Below are positions 52,319-63,800 of a stretch of 64,000 nucleotides of DNA, in pieces; position 1 is the stretch's first letter, and each line of letters begins with the position of its first letter. The notes beneath the pieces were generated by a model. That model had not been told where the DNA came from, searched no databases, and saw nothing but the letters and a program-made list of their open reading frames with translations. A program made the position numbers and the translations under genes. Where the stretch lies: positions 1 through 64,000 of the forward strand of contig JACRBJ010000012.1 in NCBI GenBank assembly GCA_016234555.1. Direction: 5' to 3'. The stretch is from Chloroflexota bacterium. Its GTDB lineage: Bacteria; Chloroflexota; Anaerolineae; Anaerolineales; Villigracilaceae.

Positions 52319-52873
52319 ATGCTTCGTGGCGGCAGGGAGCTCTGGTGGGCTTTTTTTGTGGGGATATTAATTACGGGCGCGTATGGCGCGGTGATTTTTA
52401 CCGCAGGGAAAATTCCAGCGGCGGGCGAGTTGTTTGGTCATCTGCTGGGAATCCTCGGCTTTATCCTGATGCTGATGACCGAGATCCTTTATAGCCTGCG
52501 CAAACGGACTCGCAGCGCCAGTTGGGGCAGGATGTCGTCCTGGCTGCAGTTTCATATCTTCACGGGGCTGGTTGGACCTTACATGGTTCTTCTGCATACC
52601 TCGTGGAAGTTCAACGGCATCGCGGGCGTGACCACCCTGTTTACACTAATCATTGTCGTCAGCGGATTTGTCGGGCGTTACATTTACACGCGCATCCCGC
52701 GCACGCTCGATGGGCTTGAGATCGAAGGCGCGCTGTCGGAATCCGCGCTCAGGCAGGCGCGGCAGTTGATGTCCCTTTGGCACACGGTTCACATCCCGAT
52801 TGGCATGGTCTTGTTCGTGACAGCCTTTGTCCACATGGGCGGCGCGTTGTATTACGCCACATTCCTCAAATAG
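52319..52873 (+). CDS. Cytochrome-b-like membrane protein
   Basis: 184 aa from ATG 52319 (GGGAG upstream). About five helices with paired histidines positioned for haem b: 'ELFGHLLGIL', 'WLQFHIFTGLVGP', 'VLLHTSWK', 'SLWHTVHIPIG' and 'TAFVHMGG'. It resembles small ferric-reductase/cytochrome b561-like subunits. It probably links the cytoplasmic Fe-S/FAD module and quinone pool to the 15-haem cytochrome encoded 8 bases later. Confidence 0.75.
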   Translation: MLRGGRELWWAFFVGILITGAYGAVIFTAGKIPAAGELFGHLLGILGFILMLMTEILYSLRKRTRSASWGRMSSWLQFHIFTGLVGPYMVLLHTSWKFNGIAGVTTLFTLIIVVSGFVGRYIYTRIPRTLDGLEIEGALSESALRQARQLMSLWHTVHIPIGMVLFVTAFVHMGGALYYATFLK

Positions 52874-52881
52874 GTGACGCC

Positions 52882-54120
52882 ATGCAAAACAATCGACTTG
52901 GATGTCTCACGGTCACAGGGATCATATCCGTCCTCATCACTTCCTGCGCGATTCTGGGCTTTGCCCTTTTCAACGGTGGGCAGATGTTTACTGCGGGCGC
53001 GTTGAATGCCCAGCCGGGCGACACCTACGGCGGAGTAACCTCGCACGCGCAGATCACCGCATGTTCGGTTTGTCATGTCTTTCCGCTGGGACGGGAAACC
53101 ATGGCGGATCGTTGTACGGCTTGCCATACCGATATTGCCGAACAAATGAGGGATGTGGCAAAATTACATGGTTCGATTGCCCAAAAAAGTTCCGCAGTGC
53201 TTGCCTGCCGTGATTGCCACCCTGAGCATCGTGGTGAGACCGCTTTGCTGACGGAGATGGGGGGAAATTCGTTCCCGCATGAGGCGCTGGGATTCTCACT
53301 GAAAGGGCACCAACTGACGGCGGCGGGCGAAGCCTTCACCTGTGCCGATTGCCACGGTGAGAATGTCACGGCGTTTGATCCATCCACCTGCGACAGTTGT
53401 CACCGTCAGATGGATATTGTCTTCACCCAGACTCATGTCCTGTCCTTTGGGATGGATTGTCTTGCCTGCCACGACGGTGTGGACAGGTTTGGAAGCGATT
53501 TTACCCACTCCGTTTTTGTCTTCAAACTTGACGGCGGACACGCCGGCGTGCCTTGTACAAAGTGCCACCTCAATGCGCGCACCCTCGCAGATTTGCAGTC
53601 CGCGCCGCAGGATTGTTATTCCTGCCACAAACAGGATGACGAACACAACGGCGAGTTCGGCAGAGACTGTGCAGGCTGCCATATCCCAAACAGTTGGGAG
53701 GGTGCCACCTTCGACCATTCCCGCTCCAAATTCCCGTTGACTGGAGCGCACGCCCAGGTGCGCTGCGAAGATTGCCACCAAAATGGTGTATTCAAAGGCA
53801 CGTCTTCCACTTGCGAATCCTGCCACGCCGAGCCGACTGAACATGCTGGTCAATTCGGTACCGACTGCGCCGCCTGTCACACCATAAACGCTTGGACTCC
53901 CGCGGCATTCAATGGCGACCATACCTTTCCTCTGGATCATGGCGAAAGCGGCTTGGTGTCCTGCGCTACCTGCCACCCCGCTGGTTACAAAACCTACACC
54001 TGTTATGGATGTCATGAACACAGCGAGTCGAATATCCGCTCGGAGCATTTGGAGGAGGGTATCCGTAATTTCGAGAACTGCATGGAATGTCATGCTGACG
54101 GGCGCGAGCACGACGATTAG
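52882..54120 (+). CDS. Membrane-anchored 15-heme c-type cytochrome
   Basis: 412 aa from ATG 52882. One N-terminal helix (about 7-30) anchors a periplasmic or extracellular domain with fifteen CxxCH motifs (CSVCH, CTACH, CRDCH, CADCH, CDSCH, CLACH, CTKCH, CYSCH, CAGCH, CEDCH, CESCH, CAACH, CATCH, CYGCH, CMECH). Spacing is typical of class III/doubled tetrahaem modules. Extra His residues can serve as distal ligands. It is likely the terminal electron carrier of the four-gene unit; an outside acceptor is an inference. Confidence 0.92.
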   Translation: MQNNRLGCLTVTGIISVLITSCAILGFALFNGGQMFTAGALNAQPGDTYGGVTSHAQITACSVCHVFPLGRETMADRCTACHTDIAEQMRDVAKLHGSIAQKSSAVLACRDCHPEHRGETALLTEMGGNSFPHEALGFSLKGHQLTAAGEAFTCADCHGENVTAFDPSTCDSCHRQMDIVFTQTHVLSFGMDCLACHDGVDRFGSDFTHSVFVFKLDGGHAGVPCTKCHLNARTLADLQSAPQDCYSCHKQDDEHNGEFGRDCAGCHIPNSWEGATFDHSRSKFPLTGAHAQVRCEDCHQNGVFKGTSSTCESCHAEPTEHAGQFGTDCAACHTINAWTPAAFNGDHTFPLDHGESGLVSCATCHPAGYKTYTCYGCHEHSESNIRSEHLEEGIRNFENCMECHADGREHDD

Positions 54121-54123
54121 AAC

Positions 54124-54154
54124 GAAAACCGCAGGTGATGAGCCTGCGGTTTTC
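54124..54154. terminator. Terminator after the cytochrome gene
   Basis: GAAAACCGCAGG (54124-54135) inverted at 54143-54154, with A and T runs on both sides, so it may work for both strands. Confidence 0.8.
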
Positions 54155-54182
54155 TTAAACCAATATTCTTTACCGTGAACCT

Positions 54183-54752
54183 TTAGCTATTTACCTCGTT
54201 ATCGTTCCCAATGACGATGTTCGAGCCAGTGACATTCCCTTGAATGTTGATCGTTGTACCCGTTTTCGGCTTGGCTTGTTTCTTCGGCGCGGACTTTTTG
54301 GCTACGGGCGGGGAACCGCCTGCCGATAGTGGCTGCGCCTTCACCTGGTTTGCGCGCGCGTTGAGGCTTTTCAATAATTTGTCCATGCCCTCCGCGGTGA
54401 AGAGATCGACCCACTGGTAGGATTTTATCTTGTAGGGCAGTTGACATTCCTCGAGGCGAGCGGGGATCAGGAAAATGCGTCCCTCGGGCATTTCCAGCGC
54501 CTGGTCGATGGCAAGGCGCATTTCCTTTTGGACGTAGCCCTCCTTGCTGACGGATTTCTTCGAGAGGCAGAGCAGGATGACATCCGCATCGTCCAACGCC
54601 TTGTTGATTTCGAAGTTCCAGTCCTGACCGGGCAGGAGCTTTTCGGTATCGAGCCAGGGATCGGTGCCCTGCTTCGCCAGCAGGTCGTATAAACCCTTTA
54701 CTTCGGCTTTGTCTTCCGAGGCATGGCAGAGGAAAATTTTCAGTTTTTTCAT
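54183..54752 (-). CDS. TIR-domain protein with Gly/Asn-rich tail
   Basis: 189 aa. TIR_2 domain, residues about 4-130: 'IFLCHASEDKAEVKGLYDLL', 'DPWLDTEKLLPGQDW', 'DADVILLCLSKKSVSKEGYVQKE' with the Glu that would be catalytic for NAD hydrolysis, then 'FLIPARLEE'. A Lys/Pro linker and a tail 'INIQGNVTGSNIVIGND' follow, a motif seen in bacterial signalling and conflict proteins. Single gene. It could be an NADase effector or an adaptor. Confidence 0.85.
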   Translation of the reverse strand: MKKLKIFLCHASEDKAEVKGLYDLLAKQGTDPWLDTEKLLPGQDWNFEINKALDDADVILLCLSKKSVSKEGYVQKEMRLAIDQALEMPEGRIFLIPARLEECQLPYKIKSYQWVDLFTAEGMDKLLKSLNARANQVKAQPLSAGGSPPVAKKSAPKKQAKPKTGTTINIQGNVTGSNIVIGNDNEVNS

Positions 54753-54792
54753 GGATGTGATCTCCCAACGGCGAATTATACGCTGGTCTTAT

Positions 54793-54831
54793 AAAAATGC
54801 GGAGTTACCTCAAAAGCAACTCCGCATTTTT
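54793..54831 (-). terminator. Terminator of the giant sortase-fused gene
   Basis: AAAAATGCGGAGTT (54793-54806) inverted at 54818-54831. It reads as a stem plus U-run on the minus strand 14 bases after the stop. Confidence 0.8.
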
Positions 54832-54844
54832 GGTTCCAGTTTTG

Positions 54845-57800
54845 CTATTCGTCAACAACCTTGACAAGCACCGCGCGAACCACAGTTCGGTACGTGTATT
54901 TGCCCGTCTTTTCATCGTACGATTTGCAGGTGATGAGCGTCAGCCACGGATACTCTTCGTGCTTGAGCGTGGCATTGACCGCATCGGGCTTCACGCGCTT
55001 ATTGTCGCGTACTTCGAAGATGTACTTCTGCCCGTCGAGGTGGACGATGATTTGATCGCCGTAGCTGAGGGTATCCAGTTTGGCAAACGGACCCGGCTTT
55101 CCATTGGACAGGGTGGTGTGTGCGGTGATGGCTGAGTTGCCTGAATGGGTCGGGAAGGCGGTATTCTCCAGCCAGCCCGCTTCGGTGTTCAGCCAGGTCA
55201 GGTTCCACTCGCGCTTCTCCTTGTCGTACGGCACGCCCGCAATCTTCAAAGTCTGCTTGAGTTTTGGAATCTCGATCGTGATTTCAGTTTGGGCGTAGGC
55301 AAAGTCAGACGGCATAGGCGGCAGTTCGGTGACGACGTCTGGCGCAAAGCCGGTTGTCGGAAGGATCAACGGGTCAGGTCTTGAATCTCCCTCTTCAACA
55401 ACCGGCAGGGCAATAACAACCGAGTCATCCTCGCCGTAGGGGTTGAGTCCGGTTGTGTCTGTTGGATCGTACCAGCGTTCGGTGGAGAAGTCGTTGTAGG
55501 GCGACAGTTGTTCCGGCAATCCACTCGGCTGCGGGTCGATTGGCAGGCTGCTCCACTGGACGCTGGCGCTGTTGGTCACAGGCGCTGGTCCGACAAAGAC
55601 CGCGTCGAATTCGATTCTGCCGGTTTCGCCGAGTCGGAACACATTCCAGGTAACGGTCAGGATGTTCGTAGCCACGTCGAAGTTGTAGGCGAAGTTGCCG
55701 GGCGTGGATGCGGTTCCCGTGACGGAAATGGTGGCGGTGTCGATCGTCAAACCCGTCGGTATTTGGTCGGTGACGATTACATCGAAAGCGTCGGTGCTGC
55801 TGGCTGCGGTGTGGGCGATGTCGATCGTAAAGTGGATCGTCGACCCGTATGGCGCCCTTTGCGGGGTGGCGCGTTTATCGATGGAGAGATCGGGTTCCAC
55901 GATCCGCACCGGGTTGGCTTGCGTGGGCAGGACATTACCGCCGCCCCATGTCCAGGTGACGCTGTTGTTGAGTCCACTGACGCCGTCAACATTGCCGGGG
56001 ACGTCTAGCACGATGACGCGGTAGGTGATGGTCAGGGTTTGCGTATCCGCCGTGGCGTTGGTCACGTTTCCCAGCGAGAAGACCATCTGGCTGGCATCGT
56101 TGAAACCACCTGTTTGCGGCGCAACCGTCGGGTTCGTGTCCGGGTTGCAGGCGGCGGCAAAGCCTCCCGCGAGGTTGGTGGTGAGACCGGGGTCGCTGAC
56201 GGTGATGCTGTCGCAGCCGACAAATGCCAGTCCGGGATCCAGCTGGTCTCTCGCCACAAGGTTGATCATGGTCGCGCCCGATGGGACGCTAAACCGCGCT
56301 TCGTACGTGAGGATTTCGCCGATGGCAACCGGGCGGGACGCGGCGGGAGTTTCAGGGGTGAATGTCTGGTCTGTTGCGGTGAGTTCCTTTTCGCTGGTGG
56401 CGGTGGAGACGATGAAGCCGAAGTCCACGGTGCGGTTGGAGCGGGTATCCGGCGCTTCGCCGTTGGCGGCGTCGGGATTGGGCAGCGGGTTGTTGTCGCC
56501 GATGGGTTCGGTGCTTCCAGGTTCGAGCGTGACCGGTTGACTGCGGACGTTGCTGCCAAAGAAGACCACGCCGTTATCATCATCGTCGTCGACGTCGACA
56601 TCGGCGTCGCCCGCATCGATTGTGCTGGCATAGCCCGCGGGTGGCTCCACTTCGACGATGTAGGTATCCGCCACGAGGTTGTCGAAGCGGTAATAGCCGC
56701 CGGTTCCCGTGGTGGTGGCGGCGATGATTCCGCCGTCGGGGTTGCCATCGTTGTTCGAGTCGCGGTACAAGTTGACGGTCACGTTGACAAGACCCGTCTC
56801 GGCTCCATTGCGCAAGCCGTTTCCGTCGGCGTCGAACCAGACGATGTTCCCGAGGCTGTAGGCATTGACAAAGCCGAAGTCGGCGGTGAAGTTGACGTTG
56901 TAGCTGTCGAGGTTACCGCCGTAGGAGGCTTCGTCGTCGGTGATGGGCATCGTGCCGGGGGCGAGGATGTAGGCAATGGTGTGAATACCCGCGGTGAGCA
57001 GGGTGTTGGTGTCCAGACCGTTTTCGTCGGTGTCGTCGTCCAGCGTCTGGTCGGTGGTGGCGGGGGCGTCGTCAGTGGAGGATGTGTAGCCGACCAGTTG
57101 CTCTGTTCCGTTAAATTCCGTGTTTGGAATTCCGACAAAATATGTCCCGGGGTTGAGGTTGTCGAATTCGTAGAAGCCGCCGCCAGCTGTGACGGTGGTT
57201 CCCACAAAGACGCCGGCGCCTGTGTACAGGTTGACCGTGACGCCGTCCACGCCGGTTTCGCCGAGATCGAAGACGCCGTTGTTATAGTTCGCGCCCGCGC
57301 CGGTGTCGAACCAGACCACATTGCCGATGGCGACCAGTTGGGTGAAGCCAAAGTCGGCGGTGTAATTGACGTCGTTATCGTCCAGTACGCCGGGGTAGCC
57401 GGTTTCATCGTCGACGACGCCGTCGGGTTCGCCGTTGAGGGTCAGGTTGTAAACCTGAGTGGAGACGCCGTTGACCGACGGCGCATTGTCACTGCCGTTC
57501 TCGTCAGCGTTCTGGTCGCTGGTTTCGTTTGCGCCCTGCCCGGTGGTGGAGGCGTAGCCGAAGAGGTCGCCGCCCGCCTGGAATTCCGTCGCGGGGATGT
57601 GGACGTAGTAGTCGCCGGGCATCAAGCCGTCGAAGACGTAGTCGCCGTTGGCATCGGTGAAGACATCCGCGCCGATTTGGACATCATCGCCGCCGCCGAT
57701 GGCTCCATCCGCGCCGGGGCTGAAGAGTTGGACCGTGACGTTGGGCACGCCCGGTTCGAGCGCATCCTGCCTGCTGTTGTTGAATTGCCCCACGCCCGCG

Positions 57801-60800
57801 CCGGTATCGAGCCAGACGCGGTTGCCGATGGCTACCGCCTGGGTAAAGCCGAAGTCGGCGGTGAAGTTAACGCTGTCATCGAGCAGGCTGCCGGTGTAGG
57901 AAGTTTCATCGTCCGTGAGGGGCATCGCGCCGACGGCGAGGACGTAGTCGATGGTGCGGATGCCGTTCGTCGCGAGAATCGCGGAGGTTGCATCCTGTCC
58001 GTTTTCGTCGGTGTCGTCGTCGAGGGTCTGGTCGGTGGTGGCGGGGATGTCGTCGGTGGAGGAGGTGTAGCCAACCAGTTGTTCCGCGCCGAGGAATTCA
58101 GTGTTCGGAATGGCGACGTAGTAGCGTCCGGGGACGAGCTGGTCGAACTGGTAGAAGCCTCCGCCGGCGGTGACGGTGGTGCGGAAGGGAGTTAGCTCGC
58201 CGCCCGCAAATGTGCCGTTGTTGTCGGCGTCGTAATACAGGTTCACTGTGACGCCGTCCACGCCGGTTTCGTCAGCGTCGAAGATGCCGTTGTTGTAGTG
58301 ACCCGCCGCCGCGCCGGTGTCGAACCAGACCACGTTACCGATGGCAACCGCGTTGACCAAACCAAAGTCCACTGTGCGGTTGGATTGGGCATCGGGTGCT
58401 TCGCCGTCTGCCAGATCAGGATTCGGAACGGGTGTGGTTTCCAGCGTGGGTTCGGGTGCATCGCCAAGGGTGACCGGGTGGCTGCGGATTGCGCCCGTGG
58501 GCAGTGTGATGACGCCGTTGTCGTCGTTGTCTACATTGTTATCCGGGTCCTGGTTGGTATCCACTGTGCTGCCATAACCCGCTGGCGGGGTGATTTCCAC
58601 GATGTAGGTGCCGGCGATCAGGTTGTCGAAGCGATAGAAACCGTTGGCGTCGGTGACGTCGGTGGCAATGATTCCGCCGTCGGGTACGCCGTCGTTGTTC
58701 GCATCGAGATAGAGGTTGACGGTGATGGCGCCCACGCCGGCTTCGTCGCCGTCGAGGATGCCGTTGGTGGGGATGCCGGTTGTGCCGCCGGTGTCGAACC
58801 AGACGCGGTTGCCAAGCGAGTAGACCGGCAGGAAGCCGAAGTCGATGGTCAGGTTGCTGTTATTGTCGGTTTCGCTGAAACGTCCGCGCGAGTTGGAGCC
58901 GTCCCAGCCGGTGGGATCAACTCCCGCGTTGGCGGGAGCGCCGGGGTTGGCTTCGCCGCTTAGTTCGGCCTCGCCGGTGGGTTCCGTGTCGAGGGTGAGG
59001 GTAACCTCTCCGCTGGTGATGCCGTTCAGGTCGGGACGCGCGTCGTTCACGCCGTTGTCGTCGCGGTCAGTGTCCGGCGTGTACGGGTTGAGCGCCATGC
59101 CGGCGTTTTCGGTGGCGGTGGGTTCGCTGTTGTTCAAGCCGAACAGCGCACCGGTGGTGGCGAAGTTCGCCGCCGGGATGTGGACGAAGTAATTGCCAGC
59201 CATCAGGTGGTCGAACAGGTAGTAGCCGTTCACATCCGTCACATCGAAGTTGACCAGCGTGTCACCGGCATCGAAGGCGTTATCGCCGTCATCGAGGTAA
59301 AGCTCGACGCGCACGTTGGGGATCGGCGTTTCGCCGCCGTCCATGATGCCGTTGTTGCGGATGCCGCCGACGCCCGTGCCATCGTCACGCCAGACGCGGT
59401 TGCCGAGGCTCATCGGTCGATGGAAGCCGAAATCGATGGTCAGGTCGCTGTTGACGTCGGTCTCGCCATTGCGTCCGCGCGAGTTTGGACCGTCGTCCAC
59501 GGTTGGGTTGTTTCCGTCCGCTGTGCCGGTGTCGGCGCTGAGGTCGGCTTCGCCCAGCGGGGATGCGGCTGCAAGGTTGATGCTGGTAGAGAGGATGCCA
59601 TACGGCGAGACTGCTGCGTCGCCGGGCTGGATGCGGTCCACGCCGTTATCGAGGCTGTCGGTGTCATTGGCGGCGTTGTCCACGTTGCCGGTGCTGCTGG
59701 CGTATCCTTCCAAAACCTGCCCCGCCTGGAAGTTGGTGTTGTCCACGCCGACGAGGTATCGTCCGGGCGGCAGGTTGTCGAAGAGGTAGTAGCCGCCGGC
59801 ATCGGTGGTGTCCCATGCCAGCCAGTTGTCTGCCTGGTTGCCGGCGACGTTGATGTCGTCGGGTTGACCGTCGCCGTTCGTGTCGCTGTACAGGCTGACG
59901 CGCGCGCCGACCACCGGGGGTTCGGTTCCGTTCAGGATGCCGTCGTTGATGACTCCGCCCGCGCCCACACCGCTGTCGAACCACAGGCGGTTGCCGATGC
60001 TATGCGGCGGCGAGATGAAGCCGAAGTCGAGGGTCAGGTTGCTGTCGGCGTCGGTTTGTCCGAAGTTGCCGACGTTGTTCGGACCGTACGTACCGGAGTT
60101 GTTGATGTCGGTTTCGACGGTTGGCACGCCGGGGGCGGTCAGCGGTTCGGCACCGTGGCTGAGGATGAAGTCAATGCTGCGGATGCCGTCCGCGAGGTAG
60201 GTGGCGCTGTCCACGCCGTTGTCGTTGACATCGGCATTTTCAGTATCGAAGCTGCCGCTGCTGGTGACGAAGCCGTCCAGCGCGTTGCCCGCCGCAAAGT
60301 TGGCGGGAGCCACCTGCACGTAGAAACGTCCGGGCGGCAGGTTGTCGAAGAGGTAATAGCCGGTGGCGTCGGTGGTGGTGGTGAGGTAGGGAGCCGTCTC
60401 GCCGCCGGTGTACGCGCCGTCGTTGTTCGCGTCGAAGTAAAGGTTGAGGACAACGCCGTTGCGTCCCGCTTCGTTTCCGTTCATCAAGCCGTCGTCGAAC
60501 TGGCTGAGGACGAGACCGGTGGCGGTGGAGCCGTTGTCGATCCAGACGCGGTTGCCGAGGCTGAGCGGCGGGATGAAGCCGAAGTCGATGGTCAGGTTGC
60601 TGTTGTTGTCGTTCTCGCCGTAACGTCCGCGCGAGTTGGGACCATCATCCACGGTCGGGCTGTTGCCGACGGCGGTTCCCGTGTCGGCGCTGAGTTCGAT
60701 TTCTCCAACCGGCTCGGTGGTAACAGCGAGGACGACTGGTCCGCTTGAGATGCCGTTCAGGTCGGGGCGGGAGTCATTTACGCCGTTGTCGTCGCGGTCC

Positions 60801-63800
60801 ATGTTGGGAGTGTAGGGATTGCCTGCCACGCCGGCGGCTTCCGTGCCGGTGGGCGTGCTGTTGTACAAACCTCTCAGCGGGTTGCCCGCCGCGAAGTTGA
60901 CGGCTGGGATGTGGACGTAGTATTCGCCGGCAGACAGCCCATCGAACAGGTAGAAACCGCCCGCGTCGGTGGTGTCGAAGCGAACCAGGGTATCGGTTCC
61001 AACTTGCAGACCGGCTGTGCCGTTCGTATCGCGGTAGAGTTCGACGCGCACGTTGGCAATCGGTAGTTCGCCGCCGTTCATGATGCCGTCGTTGATCGTA
61101 CCGCCGCCAAAGCCGTTATCGCGGAAGACGCGGTTGCCGAGGCTGAACGGGTAGAAGAATCCAAAGTCCACGGTCAGGTCGCTTTGAGCGTCGGTCTCGT
61201 TGTGCGTGCCGCGGCTGTTCGGACCGTCGGCGGGGATTCCGCTCAGGTCGGTTTCGCCGACCGGTTCCGAGGGCGGATTCCGCAGGTCGATGCTGGGGCT
61301 GAGGATGCCGTACAAGGTCGCCGCCGGGACGGTCTGGTCGATGCCGTGATCGCTGTTGTCGGGATTGGCATCCACAGGAGCGACAACGTCCGTGCTGCTT
61401 GCCAGGTTCGCCAAAACGGTTGTGAAGTTCGTATTGTTCACGCCGACGACGTATCGACCGGCGGGGAAGTTGCTGAACAGGTAATAGCCGCCGTTGGAGG
61501 TGGTGTCGGTGAGGATGGCTGGACCGTCGGGGACGCCGTTTCCGTCGCTGTCGAGATAGAGGCTGACGAGGACGCCGTCGATGCCGGCTTCTGTGCCGTT
61601 GATCAAGCCGTCGTTGGCTGTGCCGCCGCCCGCGCCGTCATCGAGCCAGACGCGGTTGCCCAAACTGCGGGGTGACATGAATCCAAAGTCAAGGGTCAGG
61701 TTGCTGCTGGCGTCCGCCTCGCCGTAGCGCCCCCATCCGTTGGGACCGTGGAGCGGATTACCGGAAACAGTCTCACCGCTGGGTTCGCCGCCGTAGCCGA
61801 GGATAAAGTCGATGCTGCGGATTCCATCCGCGAGGTAGGTGGGGCTGTCCACGCCGTTGTCGTTGAGGTCGCCGGTTTCGTTGTCAAAGCTGCCGGTGCT
61901 GGTGACGTAATTTTCGAGCGGGTTGGTCGCCGCAAAGTTGGCGGGAGCCACCTGCACGTAGAACCGTCCCTGCGGCAAACCGTCAAAGATGTAGTAGCCG
62001 TTGGCGTCGGTGGTGGTGGTGCGGTAGGGAGTGGTCTCCGCCACGCCGTCCACAACCGTCCCGTCGATGACGCCGTCGTTGTTGGCGTCGAAGTACAGGT
62101 TGAGCGCCACGTTGGCGCGACCGAGTTCCGTGCCGTCCTGCAAGCCGTTGTTGAACTGGGCGGCGAGGAGGCCCGTTGCGGTGGTGCCATCATCGATCCA
62201 GACGCGGTTGCCGAGACTGAGCGGCGGGATGAAGCCGAAGTCAACCGTCAGGTTGCTGTTGTCGTCGCTTTCGTTCCAGCGTCCGCGTGAGGCGGGTCCG
62301 TCCCAGCCGGTGGGGCTGAAATCGTCTTCTGTGCCGTTGGCGGGGTTGGCTTGCCCGCTGAGCTGGGTTTCGCCTGTCGGCGCCGCATCGACGGTGAGGG
62401 TGATCATGTTGCTGGTGATGCCGTTTACTTCGGGATGGGTGTTGTTGATGCCGTTGTCGTTGACGTCGGCATTGTCTGCGAAGGTGGGGGTGCTGTTGCT
62501 CCAGCCCGTCAACGCGCCTGCGCCGGTGAAGTTGACGAGGGGCAGGTGGACGAAGTAGTTGCCGGGGATCAAACCGTCGAACAGGTAGTACCCGTTCAAA
62601 TCGGTATTGTCGAAGTTGACCAGCGTGTCGCCGGCTCCGATGTTCAGCACGCCGTTGTTGTTGGTATCGCGGTAGAGTTCGACGCGCACGTTGGCAAACG
62701 GAAGTTCGCCGCCGTTCATGATGCCATCGTTGAGAACGCCACCGACGCCTGTGCCGTCGTCGCGCCAGACGCGGTTGCCGAGGCTCATGGGTTTGTAGAA
62801 ACCGAAGTCGATTCGCAGGTGGCTGGTCAGGTTGGTTTCGCCGTAGCGACCAATCGAGGCGGGACCGTCATCCACTGTGGGGTTGAAGCCCAGCGCCGAG
62901 CCGGTGTCTGCGCTGAATAAGGTTTCGTTATTCGGGATGCCGGCGCCGAGGGTGAGGTTGATGTTCGCGGACAAAATTCCATGCGGCGAGGCGATTGCAT
63001 CGCCGGGCAGGATGCGGTCTATGCCGTTGTCGCGGCTGTCGGGATTGGTGGTTGTGCCGGTGCTGCTGGCGTATTCCTCCAACACCTGCCCAGCCTGGAA
63101 GTTGGTGTAGTCCACGCCGACCAGATAACGATTGGGCGGCAGGTTGTCGAACAGGTAGAAACCGCCCGCGTCGGTGGTGTCCCAGGCGAGCCAGTCATCT
63201 GTGAAATTTCCGACCACGCCGAGATCGTCCGGGACGCCGTTGTTGTTGGCATCGCGGTACAGGCGGACCAGCGCATTTGGAACGGGCAATTCGCCGACAT
63301 CGAAGACGCGGTCATTGTCCACATCGAACCAGAGATAGTTGCCGGTGCTGCGCGGCGGCTGGACAAAGCCGAAGTCCACGGTCAGGTTGCTGCTGGCGTC
63401 GGTCTGTCCCTGGCGACCGACATTGCCCGTGCCGTAAGCCGCCACATTCGGGCTGATGTCGGTTTCGGGCGGAGTGGTGGGTTCCGAGCCGTACGCCATG
63501 ACAATCACCTGGCTGGTGACGCCGGTGGTTAATGGGACGTTGCCGTTGTCGATGCCATTGTCGTTGATGTCGGTGGCGTCATCAGCGGGAGCGACCCTGT
63601 CGAAACTGCTGATATAGTTCAACAGCGGGTTGCCGGGGACAAGGTCTCCGACCCCCGTGTCGCCAAAGTTGTCATCGGGGATGTGGATGTAATAATTATT
63701 GCCCGGCTGCAAGTACTCGAACAGGTAGTAGCCGTTATTAGCGGTGGTGGTGGCGCGGATGAATTCACCAGCCTGGAGGATGCCGTCGCCGCTGGTGTCG

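Noticed and set aside
54183..54752. A complete known defence island around the TIR gene
   Set aside because: Neighbours are a respiratory operon and a surface protein, each with its own terminator; no partner of any named TIR system is present.
56039..60748. Long plus-strand open frames (up to about 718 aa) opposite the giant protein
   Set aside because: They are antisense shadows of a GC-rich, Asp/Gly-rich repeat; their sequences are low-complexity Val/Gly/Asp mirrors, with no start signals, and the minus frame shows clear domains.
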